NCBI RefSeq assembly: GCF_001905125.1 | Contig: NZ_LWLE01000034.1 | Coordinates: 284,791 to 348,790 of the forward strand | DNA length: 64,000 nucleotides | Source: Streptomyces sp. TSRI0281 | GTDB taxonomy: Bacteria; Actinomycetota; Actinomycetes; Streptomycetales; Streptomycetaceae | Reading direction: 5' to 3' | In this document: one piece after another, positions 24,545-31,928 of the stretch | Layout: each line of letters starts with the position of its first letter | Numbering within the stretch: position 1 is the stretch's first letter | Translations under genes and position numbers: made by a program | The notes under the pieces: generated by a model | Told to the model about the DNA's origin: nothing | Database searches by the model: none | What the model saw: only the letters and a program-made list of their open reading frames with translations

Positions 24545-25619
24545 TCCGCGAGGTCGTCCCCGACGCCGTGACGCACCCGCCAGTCCGGCACGGCGATCTG
24601 ATGCGGCTCGGTGCCGGTCCCGGCGACACTGTGCTGATCATCGATGGACTCTGGCACCAGAGTGCCCCGGTGCGGCACAAGGAGATCCTGGCGCTGCTGG
24701 CCGAAGGGGTCGCCGTGACCGGCGCCGCCAGCATGGGGGCTCTGCGTGCCGCCGAGCTCGTCCCGTACGGGACGGTCGGCATCGGCCGCATCTTCGAGGA
24801 CTTCCGCAGTGGCGCCCTGGACGCGGACGACGAAGTCGCCGTACTCCACACCGACGGCGGCCTCCCGCTGTCCGAAGCCCTCGTGAACCTGCGGGCCGCC
24901 CTGACCCGGGCCGCCGCCGACGGGCAGCTGGATGTCACCGAAGCGGACCGGCTCGCCGACCTGGCTCGTTGCCTCCCCTACACGTCCCGGTCGTGGACCG
25001 CGCTGGGCCGCCCTGCGGCCGGGGAGGGGCTGGGGCCCGCGTTCAGCCGGGCGGACGCCTGGCGCCGCACGCATCCCTGCGACGCCAAGAGAGAGGACGC
25101 CGAGTGTGCTCTTGCCCTGGTTGCCGCCGGTCTGCCCCCGGTCCCTGGCGCCGGGGCGTGGGTGGGCGAGCCGTGGCAGACCGGTTTCGTCCGGTACTGG
25201 CAGGCGGCCTTCCGGCCCGGCGCGGTGGCGTGCGGGCAGCCCGTGAGCTTCCTCGCTCTCCTGCACCATCAGCAGCTGTACGACCCGGGGTTCCCCGGCC
25301 GGTGGCGGACGCGGGTCCTGGCCGCCGTCGCGCATGAGACGTCCGACGACGTGTGCTGCCCGGTGCGATCCGCGGCGGTGGAGCGGTCCGCCCTGCGGTG
25401 CGCCGCTGCGGCAGGCGTGGAGGTGGCCGGTATGTCCGGCGACCAGCTCGCCCACTGGCTCACCGAGGGGGAGTCGAGCCGGTTCCCGCCCGGGGAAGCG
25501 CTGGTGCGGGTCGTCGTCCGCTCCGCCCGCCTGGACGGTGGGGCAGGCGTTCACCGCGTACGCGAACACCTGCCCGGACGGTGGGGCAGGTGTCCACCGC
25601 GTACGCGAACACCTGCCCG
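24493..25619 (+). pseudogene. TfuA domain protein, 5'-truncated, no natural stop
   Basis: The TfuA core is clear: THPPVRHGDLMRLGAGPGDT, VLIIDGLWHQSAPVRHKEIL, then GVAVTGAASMGALRAAELVPYG and GRIFEDF...DDEVAVLHT. TfuA partners YcaO proteins, supplying sulfur for backbone thioamides or assisting cyclisation. The first strand expected for the family is missing: codons 1-17 come from the 70-bp repeat A1. At the 3' end the frame runs through the tandem palindromes at 25534-25619 and stays open to 26688, antisense to the dioxygenase. No YcaO gene is adjacent. It is probably non-functional, or at best a remodelled gene. Confidence 0.65.
25534..25619. repeat. Two tandem 43-bp units, each forming a hairpin
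   Basis: The units 25534-25576 and 25577-25619 differ at two positions. Each contains arms close to GGGCAGGTGT and ACACCTGCCC flanking a GTAC-centred loop, so each can fold as a hairpin. They sit between convergent genes and probably act as a bidirectional terminator that was duplicated. The 43-bp length shifts the TfuA frame. Confidence 0.75.
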
Positions 25620-25635
25620 TGGGGCCGGATGCCGG

Positions 25636-26643
25636 TCAGCGGGTGAGTACGTGGCCGTCGTGGGGGCGGTGGTCGCGGGAGCGGCGCAGGTCGGTGGTGA
25701 CGTAGGTGCGTTGCAGCCAGCGGTCCGCGCCGTCGTAGCGGGGCTGGAAGGCGGTGCGGCCGTGGACGGTGACGCGGTTGTCGATGATGACCAGGTCGCC
25801 GGGTGTCAGGCGCAGGGTGCGGGCGGTCGTCTCGCAGGCTTGGCCGAATTCGGTCAGCGCCGCGGTGGCCCGAGGGGTGAGCGGGGTGGTGACGAGTTGG
25901 GCCATGCGGATGTCGGGATCCTCGACCGCTCCCGACAGCACCGGCCGGGGCTCGACGTCGGGTTCGCTCGTGGCGGCGGGGCCGAAGGACGGCGGTGGTG
26001 TGGTGATGAACTCCGGTGCGAACAGGGCCTGGCGGCCGGCTGGAGTCAGGAGCGGCAGTGCTTGGCGGATGCCGGCGACGCGCATGCCGGCGATCCGGTC
26101 GTGGTCGGCGCGCAGGCACAGGAAGATCACATAGTCGGGTGGGTGGGGGTGGAAGCCGTTCTCGGTGTGGAAGGACAGCGGCACCGATCCGGCGTTGCCG
26201 TGGAAGGTCTCCTGCCCGGGTACGGGCACGACGTCCTGCACGAGGGCGCCGGATTTCTCGGCCCGGTAGGCGAGAGGCTCGCCGAGCCCGCAGGCCACCA
26301 TGGTGAGCATCGCGGCCGGGACACTGGCCCGGCGCTGGACCGAGCCGGGTACGGACGGTGTCGCGGGCAGGGCCGCCCGATCGACGGGCAGGCCGCCGAT
26401 CACCAATGTGCCGTGCGGGCCGGAGTGCCTGCGAAACCGGCGCACTGCACGGCGCAGCGGGAACGGAAGGCCCTCCCAGGCGTCCCGGGCCCCTGCCACC
26501 CACTCGGGGCTGTCGACCTGGGCGTGCCCGCCGGTGCACAGGGTGCGGGCCAGCCGCTCGCATACGACGGCATCGGCCGGGTCAAGCGCCCAGTCGGCGG
26601 CGTCGGCAGAGCGTTGGGTGGTGCCGGGCGTCGTCTCGGGCAT
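25636..26643 (-). CDS. Fe(II)/2-oxoglutarate dioxygenase, AsnO/VioC (clavaminate synthase-like) type
   Basis: A 335-residue non-heme iron oxygenase. It has the H-x-E variant of the facial triad, H159-T-E161 in SFHTENGFHPHPPD, a distal His at about 294 (TVHGRTAFQPRYDG) and a following Arg for 2-oxoglutarate. GTLVIGGLPVD and the HxE motif point to the asparagine/arginine beta-hydroxylase branch (AsnO, VioC). These hydroxylate free or tethered amino acids in natural-product pathways. The start has GGAG eight bases upstream. It follows the unknown gene at 26683 by 39 bp, so they likely form an operon. Confidence 0.82.
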   Translation of the reverse strand: MPETTPGTTQRSADAADWALDPADAVVCERLARTLCTGGHAQVDSPEWVAGARDAWEGLPFPLRRAVRRFRRHSGPHGTLVIGGLPVDRAALPATPSVPGSVQRRASVPAAMLTMVACGLGEPLAYRAEKSGALVQDVVPVPGQETFHGNAGSVPLSFHTENGFHPHPPDYVIFLCLRADHDRIAGMRVAGIRQALPLLTPAGRQALFAPEFITTPPPSFGPAATSEPDVEPRPVLSGAVEDPDIRMAQLVTTPLTPRATAALTEFGQACETTARTLRLTPGDLVIIDNRVTVHGRTAFQPRYDGADRWLQRTYVTTDLRRSRDHRPHDGHVLTR

Positions 26644-26682
26644 CAGGGTCTCCTGCCGGGGGTGGGCGGCGGACGCACGGAC

Positions 26683-27801
26683 TCATGAGTGGCGCAGGCC
26701 GGCCACGGCGTCGGCGATGTAGTGGTCCCCGAACCGGACCAGGGAGGCGTACTGGGCCGCGCGGCGATGGCGCATGAGCCGTAGTTCGGCCACGGCGTTG
26801 TCGGGGCCTTCGGACTTCTGGGCGAGGGAACGCCGCAGGTGCACCATCGAGTACGCCAGAGTGACGTGCCGTTCACCGTCCACGATGTCGGCTTCCAGGA
26901 GAGCGGCCCGTGCTTCCGCCAGCTCCGGGGCGCCGGCCGACAGGTGCTCGTAGGAGTCGGGAAGCACCGACAGCAGTTCCTTCATCGCCGCCCGGAACAG
27001 CTTGTACCCGCGATGCTGGCGCCCGCTCAACGGGGCGTCCACCGACGGCGGCGCCATGGTGTGGCGTATCGCCGCCATGTAGTACTCGGCCGGGACCGTA
27101 CTGGCGTGGGTCATGGCCGCCGGGAAGCCCCGCACGTACACCGTCGCATCTGACAGCCGCAGCAGCGCGGCATCGCCGTCACCCTCCCGCAGGTGGCGGG
27201 TGGCATCGGCCACGGCGACCGCGGCGCAGACGTTGAACAGGACATGGACCTGGTGCCCGATGAGCCACCGAGCACTCCACACACTCTCCAACGACGCCTC
27301 CGCAGCCGGCTCGGGGGCGGCCACCGACGGTACGGAGTCAGGGTCGGCGCCCGGCGCCGTGCCGGTGAGGTCGAGCACCGACTGCCGCATCCCCTCCACC
27401 TCAAGCGCCAGGTCGGCACCCGACAACGGAGCCTCGCACAGGTCTTCCAGACCGCGGTGGACGACCAGGACACCGTGCAGGGCAGCCTGTTGATCCGACA
27501 GCTCCCCCTCACGGACCCGGAAGAACGACTGACTGGTCGAATCCGCGGGCAGCCCCTCACCGACCACGGCCGGAGCCAGGGCCGACAGCGCGGCCACCAA
27601 CTCACCGGAAGCCACGGCGGCCTGCCGCAGTGCGACGGCCCGCTCGACGGGCCTGGCGTGGGTCGCCAACCCGGCCAGCACGCGGGCGGTGCGCTTCGCC
27701 TCGGCACCGACCCGCGGGCCCAGCACCGGGACGGGCCGCCCGCCTCGGGGTTCACGGAAAACAGCGACAGCAGGATGACCGGCAACCGGCGATAAGCCCA
27801 T
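26683..27801 (-). CDS. Unknown protein, possible PrnB-like (heme dioxygenase superfamily) member
   Basis: A 372-residue, largely helical protein. The stretch YYMAAIRHTMAPPSVDAPLSG followed by a C-terminal helix (ERHVTLAYSMVHLRRS) vaguely recalls PrnB-type members of the indole/tryptophan dioxygenase superfamily, where an R-x-x-M-x-PP turn follows the heme region. This is a weak, by-eye resemblance. The start is uncertain: ATG 27801 lacks a ribosome site, and the frame extends into the 70-bp repeat A2, so the 5' end may be altered. Its neighbour is the 2-oxoglutarate dioxygenase, which suggests a small oxidative pathway. Confidence 0.4.
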   Translation of the reverse strand: MGLSPVAGHPAVAVFREPRGGRPVPVLGPRVGAEAKRTARVLAGLATHARPVERAVALRQAAVASGELVAALSALAPAVVGEGLPADSTSQSFFRVREGELSDQQAALHGVLVVHRGLEDLCEAPLSGADLALEVEGMRQSVLDLTGTAPGADPDSVPSVAAPEPAAEASLESVWSARWLIGHQVHVLFNVCAAVAVADATRHLREGDGDAALLRLSDATVYVRGFPAAMTHASTVPAEYYMAAIRHTMAPPSVDAPLSGRQHRGYKLFRAAMKELLSVLPDSYEHLSAGAPELAEARAALLEADIVDGERHVTLAYSMVHLRRSLAQKSEGPDNAVAELRLMRHRRAAQYASLVRFGDHYIADAVAGLRHS

Positions 27802-27846
27802 GGTTGAAGTACTTCGCCAAGAACAGTTCACACGAAACCTGCTCCG

Positions 27847-27915
27847 CACGACCATTCCTGTGCGGTGCGACGGAATCGGCCGGGGCTCCTGCCCGCGAGA
27901 AGTCCGCCGTACGCG
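27847..27915 (+). repeat. 70-bp direct repeat, right copy (A2)
   Basis: This copy matches 24475-24544. It abuts the terminator hairpin and displaced symporter 3' end to its right. The intact symporter 3' end near 33.1 kb lacks this sequence next to it. Confidence 0.85.
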
Positions 27916-27918
27916 AGA

Positions 27919-27956
27919 CATCCGCCGTACGGGAGGCGGAGCCCGTACGGCGGATG
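27919..27956. terminator. Symporter terminator hairpin, displaced copy
   Basis: A perfect 15-bp stem (27919-27933 with 27942-27956) around an 8-nt loop. The same hairpin recurs at 33107-33144 behind the intact symporter gene. It was carried along in the duplication. Confidence 0.75.
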
Positions 27957-27994
27957 AGGGGGCGGCGGGTCGGCGGACGCGGTGGTGGGTCGTC

Positions 27995-28250
27995 TCACCG
28001 GTCCGCTGTGAGCGCGTCCGCTGTGAGTGGTTCCGCCGGTGGGGCGCCCGCGAGGATCAGGGGTTCCACGGCCTCGTACTGCCGGCGCTCCTTGTCGACG
28101 CCCCGGCGGGTGAACCTGGTGCCGAGCCAGCCCGCCAGGAATCCGGCCGGGACCGAGACGAGGCCGGTCGTGGTGAACGGGAACCAGTTGAAGTCGAGGT
28201 CCGGGAAGACCGCTTCGGGTGAGCCGGAGACCAGGTTGGTGCCCGTGAAG
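27995..28250 (-). pseudogene. Displaced 3' end of the sodium:solute symporter gene
   Basis: About 85 codons in frame, ending at TGA 27995. They encode FTGTNLVSGSPEAVFPDLDF, NWFPFTTTGLVSVPAGFLAG, WLGTRFTRRGVDKERRQYEA and a tail with five extra residues compared with the intact gene at 33183-34805. There is no start codon, and the homology stops abruptly at 28250. The nucleotide match is roughly 95 percent. It is what remains of the original 3' end after an element integrated, or of an older duplication. Confidence 0.85.
28221..28250. repeat. 30-bp identical segment, putative attachment core (left)
   Basis: This is identical to 33394-33423. It is the last part of the shared symporter sequence before the two copies diverge, so any crossover that created the duplication lies in or next to it. 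It is read as an att site by analogy with elements that integrate into the 3' end of a gene. Confidence 0.5.
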
Positions 28251-28264
28251 TGGATTCCTGTCCC

Positions 28265-28480
28265 TTAGGAGCGGGCCGGCCGGGGTGGGGTACCGGGGTC
28301 TCGTGCGATGGCGGTGGCTGAGCGGTCCCGGAGGGGTTCGTCCCAGGTGTCGAACTGTGCGGTGAGCCATCGGGGATCTACCTGCCAGGTGCTGCAGAGG
28401 TTCAGCATGGGCGCCCCGGCGCGGTAGGCCTGGAGTACGTCGTCGCGGTGGATGAGTACGTCGACTCGTGCGGCCTTCAC
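28265..28480 (-). CDS. Small hypothetical protein
   Basis: A 71-residue protein of unknown family starting with GTG at 28480, which overlaps the stop of the preceding short frame as GTGA. The sequence VLIHRDDVLQAYRAGAPMLN then CSTWQVDPRWLTAQFDTW looks like a compact helical, possibly DNA-binding, domain. It is last in a chain of overlapping leftward genes (28542, 28477, 28265). Its stop lies only 15 bp from the displaced symporter junction. Confidence 0.5.
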   Translation of the reverse strand: MKAARVDVLIHRDDVLQAYRAGAPMLNLCSTWQVDPRWLTAQFDTWDEPLRDRSATAIARDPGTPPRPARS

Positions 28481-28545
28481 TTGGGTTCTCGTGCGGCGGG
28501 GTAACGGCCGTTCTTCTGTGTGGTGTTGGTGCCGGGGGTGGTCAC
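28477..28545 (-). CDS. 22-residue coupled micro-ORF
   Basis: GTG at 28545 overlaps the upstream stop as GTGA, and its own stop overlaps the next GTG in the same way. It encodes VTTPGTNTTQKNGRY then PAAREPK. The double overlap suggests it is translated, either as a small peptide or as a relay for translational coupling. No family is known. Confidence 0.35.
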   Translation of the reverse strand: MTTPGTNTTQKNGRYPAAREPK

Positions 28546-29150
28546 GGGAGTTCCGCGACGGTGACGCCGCGTAGTTGGCGGATGAGGAGGAAGGCGAGCA
28601 TGCCGGGGTAGCGGGGTTTGCTGTACGGGGAGAGTTGTCCGTTTTCGGTGGAGATCCAGCCGGTGGTGGTGAGGCGGTAGAGGGTGCCGGACACTCCGTA
28701 GAGGTGGGGTTTCCTGACGCGTAGGAGGACGTGTTCGCCGCGGCGGAGGAAGGGGCATTGCCGTACGGAGATGCGGGCGTGTTCGGTGCAGAGCGGGGGC
28801 ATGGTGGTGAGTGATTTCTCGGGCCAGGTGGGGGGTGAGTCCTCGCGCCGCCAGTCCATGAACAGCCAGCCGTCCTTGTTCCGGTCGGCGGGCTGGGCAC
28901 AGACCTGGCACAACAGGTTTTCCATGCACCTGCGTTGGCGGGTCGAGTGCAGGGAGTCGTACAGGACAGGGCCCGGCTGCGGGGACTCATCCACGCGGAC
29001 CCACAGGTTCCCGTGCCTGTCCCGGTCCTCCGGACGTACGTCCCGGTACGTGAGCCGGGGCCCGCTCGCGGCGAACTCGACGGTCAAGGCGGACTCCAGC
29101 ACGCCTCTGTCGGTACTGCGTGAGGCGACGTACGGGGTCAGGAGAGGCAT
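28542..29150 (-). CDS. Hypothetical protein of Streptomyces accessory regions
   Basis: A 202-residue protein starting MPLLTPYVASRSTDRGVLES, with a strong AAGGAGGAA ribosome site. The N-terminal half is beta-rich (ALTVEFAASGPRLTYRDVRP, NLWVRVDES). The middle has cysteines in CMENLLCQVC plus C and H further on (PLCTEHARI, QCPF), which may bind a metal. The C-terminus (YPGMLAFLLIRQLRG) is helical. I recall similar proteins near Xre/DUF397 genes but know no function. Confidence 0.65.
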   Translation of the reverse strand: MPLLTPYVASRSTDRGVLESALTVEFAASGPRLTYRDVRPEDRDRHGNLWVRVDESPQPGPVLYDSLHSTRQRRCMENLLCQVCAQPADRNKDGWLFMDWRREDSPPTWPEKSLTTMPPLCTEHARISVRQCPFLRRGEHVLLRVRKPHLYGVSGTLYRLTTTGWISTENGQLSPYSKPRYPGMLAFLLIRQLRGVTVAELP

Positions 29151-29229
29151 GGGTTCCTCCTTGTGGGGGTGGGGGCCGCCCGGCTGCCGCCGTCCCCATG
29201 ACAGGGGGCAGCCGGGCGGGGTTTGGGGG

Positions 29230-29433
29230 TTACTGGGCCGCCGGGTGTGTGCCGGGGGTGCGGGGTGCCGTGGTGGGCGGGGTGGCTTTCGCGTAGGGGC
29301 GGCCGGGTTTGGTGCCGGTGCAGAGGTTGCAGTGGGGGCAGTCCTGGATCCGGGTCTCAGGGGGTGGTTTCCATGGGGTGTGTTCGGTGCCTTGTTGGGT
29401 GGTGCCCGTCCTGGTCGCCCGTGGGGGAGCCAC
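29230..29433 (-). CDS. Small cysteine-motif hypothetical protein
   Basis: A 67-codon frame rich in Pro and Thr, with a CPHCNLC motif that could bind zinc. It overlaps the 3' part of the next upstream gene (29357-30160) in a different frame. No clear ribosome site is visible. It is retained because its Cys motif and codon bias are protein-like, but it may be a chance frame. Confidence 0.35.
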   Translation of the reverse strand: MAPPRATRTGTTQQGTEHTPWKPPPETRIQDCPHCNLCTGTKPGRPYAKATPPTTAPRTPGTHPAAQ

Positions 29434-30160
29434 TGCGAACGCGACCAGGACGGGGGTGTGTGGGGTGCTGGAGGCCGGTGGTCCCGTGCGTCCGGGCGGG
29501 TCGGCCGGTGAGGGTGACGTGCAGGCCGACGGCCGGGTCGGCCACGGTGAGCAGGGTGCCGGAGCCGGTTTCCAGGTGGTGCAGTGCGTCGGTCTGGCGC
29601 TGGTCGTCGGCGGCCCAGGCGCGGAGGCTTTCGGGGGCGTCGGAGCCGTGGAACGTGACTGGCCGGACGTCGTTCCTCGCCCGTGCCCAGGGGGTGGTGT
29701 CGGGAGATATGAGGTGTCCGTGCCCGTCCGCGAGCCGTAGTGCCTGCCTGCGGAGCCAGCGCAGGGCGAGACGGCGGTTGGGCACGGTGACCCGGCCGAG
29801 CAGGACCGCCCGCCTCGTCCCGGCGGTCACGGTGACTTCGGCGACGTAGTCCGTGCCACCGTGGCGGCCGTCGTGGCGGGGGCGGATCAGGCGCCGGAGC
29901 AGGTCGGCCGCCGCTTCGACCGCGTGCGACCGGGCCGTACGCTCCGCGTCGCGCCGGGCGATCGCTGTGTCCAGTCCGGTGAGGAACAGGGCCCGGTACG
30001 CGGGGTCCGACTCGATGCGTTGCAGCTCGGCGAACAGCGGTGGTGGCTCGGGTGGTTGTGGGGCGAGTGCCCGCATGATCCGGGGGAGGTACCGGCGCAG
30101 GAGGATTCCGGCGGCCCCGAGGGTGAGGGCGAGCCGGACCGCCAGGAACCTCGACGTCAT
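29357..30160 (-). CDS. Hypothetical membrane-anchored protein
   Basis: A 267-residue protein. A hydrophobic N-terminal segment (FLAVRLALTLGAAGILLRRY) probably anchors it in the membrane. A helical Arg/Ala-rich middle (ELQRIESDPAYRALFLTGL) is followed by a beta-rich domain (YVAEVTVTAG, AVLLGRVTVPNRRLALRWLR). The last 50 residues are low-complexity (His/Pro/Thr) and overlap the small gene at 29230. Its ATG overlaps the stop of the preceding 77-residue gene as ATGA, so they are coupled. The family is not recognised. Confidence 0.55.
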   Translation of the reverse strand: MTSRFLAVRLALTLGAAGILLRRYLPRIMRALAPQPPEPPPLFAELQRIESDPAYRALFLTGLDTAIARRDAERTARSHAVEAAADLLRRLIRPRHDGRHGGTDYVAEVTVTAGTRRAVLLGRVTVPNRRLALRWLRRQALRLADGHGHLISPDTTPWARARNDVRPVTFHGSDAPESLRAWAADDQRQTDALHHLETGSGTLLTVADPAVGLHVTLTGRPARTHGTTGLQHPTHPRPGRVRSGSPTGDQDGHHPTRHRTHPMETTP

Positions 30161-30390
30161 GACGGCGCGCCGTGCTCGGCAGCCTCGTGGCGCCGGCGCG
30201 AGGCCCGGCAGGCGGCCTGCTTGGCGGTGTCGCGTTCGGCACCGGCTACGGCCTCGGCGTGGTCGATCTCCTGGCAGCCCCGGCACGGCTCCGGCGCGGG
30301 CAAGCCGTCGTGGACGACCGGCCGTACGAGGGTGCCGGGGGCGGGTACGTGGGGGGTACGTCCGTTCGGAGAACCGTTTTTCGTAGACAC
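30157..30390 (-). CDS. Small hypothetical protein with CxxC
   Basis: A 77-residue protein starting GTG at 30390 with GAGAGGAA about eight bases upstream. It has a CRGCQE motif that may bind metal and a basic, helical C-terminus (TAKQAACRASRRRHE). It is coupled to the next gene through ATGA. It is divergent from the Xre regulator gene, which starts about 105 bp away, so that spacer should contain both promoters. Confidence 0.5.
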   Translation of the reverse strand: MSTKNGSPNGRTPHVPAPGTLVRPVVHDGLPAPEPCRGCQEIDHAEAVAGAERDTAKQAACRASRRRHEAAEHGAPS

Positions 30391-30494
30391 GATCGTTCCT
30401 CTCCGTGGTCATTTCGCTACCAGGTGGGATGAGCGTGACCTACGGTTCGGGTGTCTTCAACTTGCGTTGGCTGAACGGAAAGTTGGGTACCACG

Positions 30495-31325
30495 ATGGTG
30501 AACCGCAAGGATTTGGACCCCGAGAAGTCAGCTAGCGCTGCGTTTGGGCAGCTTCTGCGTACTTTTCGGGATGCGCGGGGCTGGACGCAGGACGAGTTGG
30601 GGGAGCGCATGGGGTGCTCCGGGACGCACATTTCTGCTGTCGAAACTGGTCGCCGCCCTCCAACTACCCGTTTTGCGCGGAGTGCTGACAGGGCGCTCGG
30701 TACCGGTGACAGGCTCGAACGTCAGAGCCGAGCCGTTCGGCATACGGCACTTCTTGAGGGCTTCCCGGAGTACGTCACGCAGGAGGCTCGCGCGGCAGAG
30801 ATCCGGCTCTACGAGGTCGGCGTAATGCCGGGAATACTCCAGACATCGGAGTACGCATCGGCACTCACCGCCCGCACGGTCGAGCGTGGAGCTATCACGC
30901 CCGAACAGGGTGACGAACGGATCGCGCTCGTATCGGAGCGTCAGACATCCCTGAAACGGACACCGCCACCGCTCGTGTTCGTAGTGCTGGACGAAAGTTG
31001 TCTTAGAAGGCCTGTCGGCAGCTCCACCATCATGGAGAACCAGTTGGCGCGGCTGGTTGAGTTCGCCGCACTGCCCAATACAGTCCTCCAGATCGCCCCG
31101 TTCGATATGGGCGACCGCCGTCCGCTCAGCTTGCCGCTGTACGTCCTGACGATGGAGAACCGCTCCCTCGTCTCGTACGCGGAGTCCGCGCAGCGCGGTC
31201 AGTTCGAACGGGAAAGCACTTCCGTAGTGCCCCTGTTGACCGCCTATCATCAGTTGCAGGCCGAAGCGCTCTCGCAAGCGGCATCCGTGGCCATGATCGA
31301 GCAGTTACGAAAGGGCACTCCGTGA
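30495..31325 (+). CDS. Xre-family regulator with DUF5753 domain
   Basis: A 276-residue protein. The helix-turn-helix lies at about 12-65 (FGQLLRTFRDARGWTQDELGERMGCSGTHISAVETGRRPP). The DUF5753 domain follows, with AAEIRLYEVGVMPGILQTSEYA and LVFVVLDESCLRRPVG. These proteins pair with DUF397 partners and control development or secondary metabolism in Streptomyces; the best-known pair is BldB/AbaA-like and WhiJ-like systems. Codon 271 is TTA (31305-31307), a possible bldA control point. The base composition is less GC-rich than in the neighbours. The next gene overlaps by GTGA. Confidence 0.9.
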   Translation: MVNRKDLDPEKSASAAFGQLLRTFRDARGWTQDELGERMGCSGTHISAVETGRRPPTTRFARSADRALGTGDRLERQSRAVRHTALLEGFPEYVTQEARAAEIRLYEVGVMPGILQTSEYASALTARTVERGAITPEQGDERIALVSERQTSLKRTPPPLVFVVLDESCLRRPVGSSTIMENQLARLVEFAALPNTVLQIAPFDMGDRRPLSLPLYVLTMENRSLVSYAESAQRGQFERESTSVVPLLTAYHQLQAEALSQAASVAMIEQLRKGTP

Positions 31326-31531
31326 CGACCGAATCCCCCCAATGGTTCAAGTCTTCATACAGCGAGAACGGCGGCGCTTGCATCGAGGTCGCTGCCAACC
31401 TCGCCGCCTCGCGCGGCATGGTCCCCGTACGTGACTCCAAGGATCTGAGCGGTCCCACCCTGGACCTTCGCGCTGATGCGTTCGTCGGCTTCGTGGCGGG
31501 CGTCAAGGCCGGAGAGTTCGGCACCGTCTGA
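31322..31531 (+). CDS. DUF397 domain protein
   Basis: A 69-residue protein with the full DUF397 pattern: WFKSSYSENGGACIEVA near the N-terminus, VPVRDSKDL in the middle and a closing FVAGVKAGEFG. GTG at 31322 overlaps the Xre gene stop, so the two proteins are made together, as usual for this regulator-partner pair. DUF397 proteins act as small partners or antagonists of the Xre-DUF5753 regulator. Confidence 0.93.
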   Translation: MTTESPQWFKSSYSENGGACIEVAANLAASRGMVPVRDSKDLSGPTLDLRADAFVGFVAGVKAGEFGTV

Positions 31532-31689
31532 GCACCTGGTTGTTTGCCGAGCCGGGTGCAAGCCCCCTGGCCCTCCTGCTCACCCGGGCCAGTGGGGCGA
31601 CGCCCCACAGGTGATCGAGGTCCTGAACCGGATCCAGCTTCCCGACCGCATGGCCAACGGCCCGGACCGGCTGCCCGGCTGCCCGGACA

Positions 31690-31885
31690 GGGGCGCCGCC
31701 GCTCCAGCTCCGGTCGGCCTGCTGCTCCCACCACCGGTAGGCGGTTTCCGTCTCATCCCACAGCCGGCGCGGCCCCGACCGCACCACGAGGTACTTGCTC
31801 GCCCCCGGCTCGTAGTCGATGGACGCCCAGGACTGTTCGTCGTCGCTGTAGAGCCACACCACGTAGGTTCCCTCATCATCGGGCT
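31690..31885 (-). pseudogene. Remnant of an FxLD-system-type methyltransferase C-terminus
   Basis: About 60 codons encode TYVVWLYSDDEQSWASIDYE then SGPRRLWDETETAYRWWEQQ, which resembles the GPRRLWDE-x-E-x-AYRWW tail of protein-L-isoaspartate-type methyltransferases of the FxLD system. From memory, such genes often sit beside DUF397/Xre genes in Streptomyces. No start or SAM-binding domain is present, so this is a fragment. It is convergent with the DUF397 gene. Confidence 0.45.
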
Positions 31886-31928
31886 CGACAGACCGTCGGC
31901 CCACGCCCGAGCCCCCCCTCACCTGCGG

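Noticed and set aside
25620..26688. Continuation of the TfuA reading frame on the plus strand
   Set aside because: It lies fully antisense to the well-supported dioxygenase gene and encodes low-complexity Val/Gly/Ala sequence; it reflects loss of the natural stop.
24475..27915. Insertion sequence with a transposase
   Set aside because: The flanking repeats are direct, not inverted, and no transposase-like protein is encoded between them.
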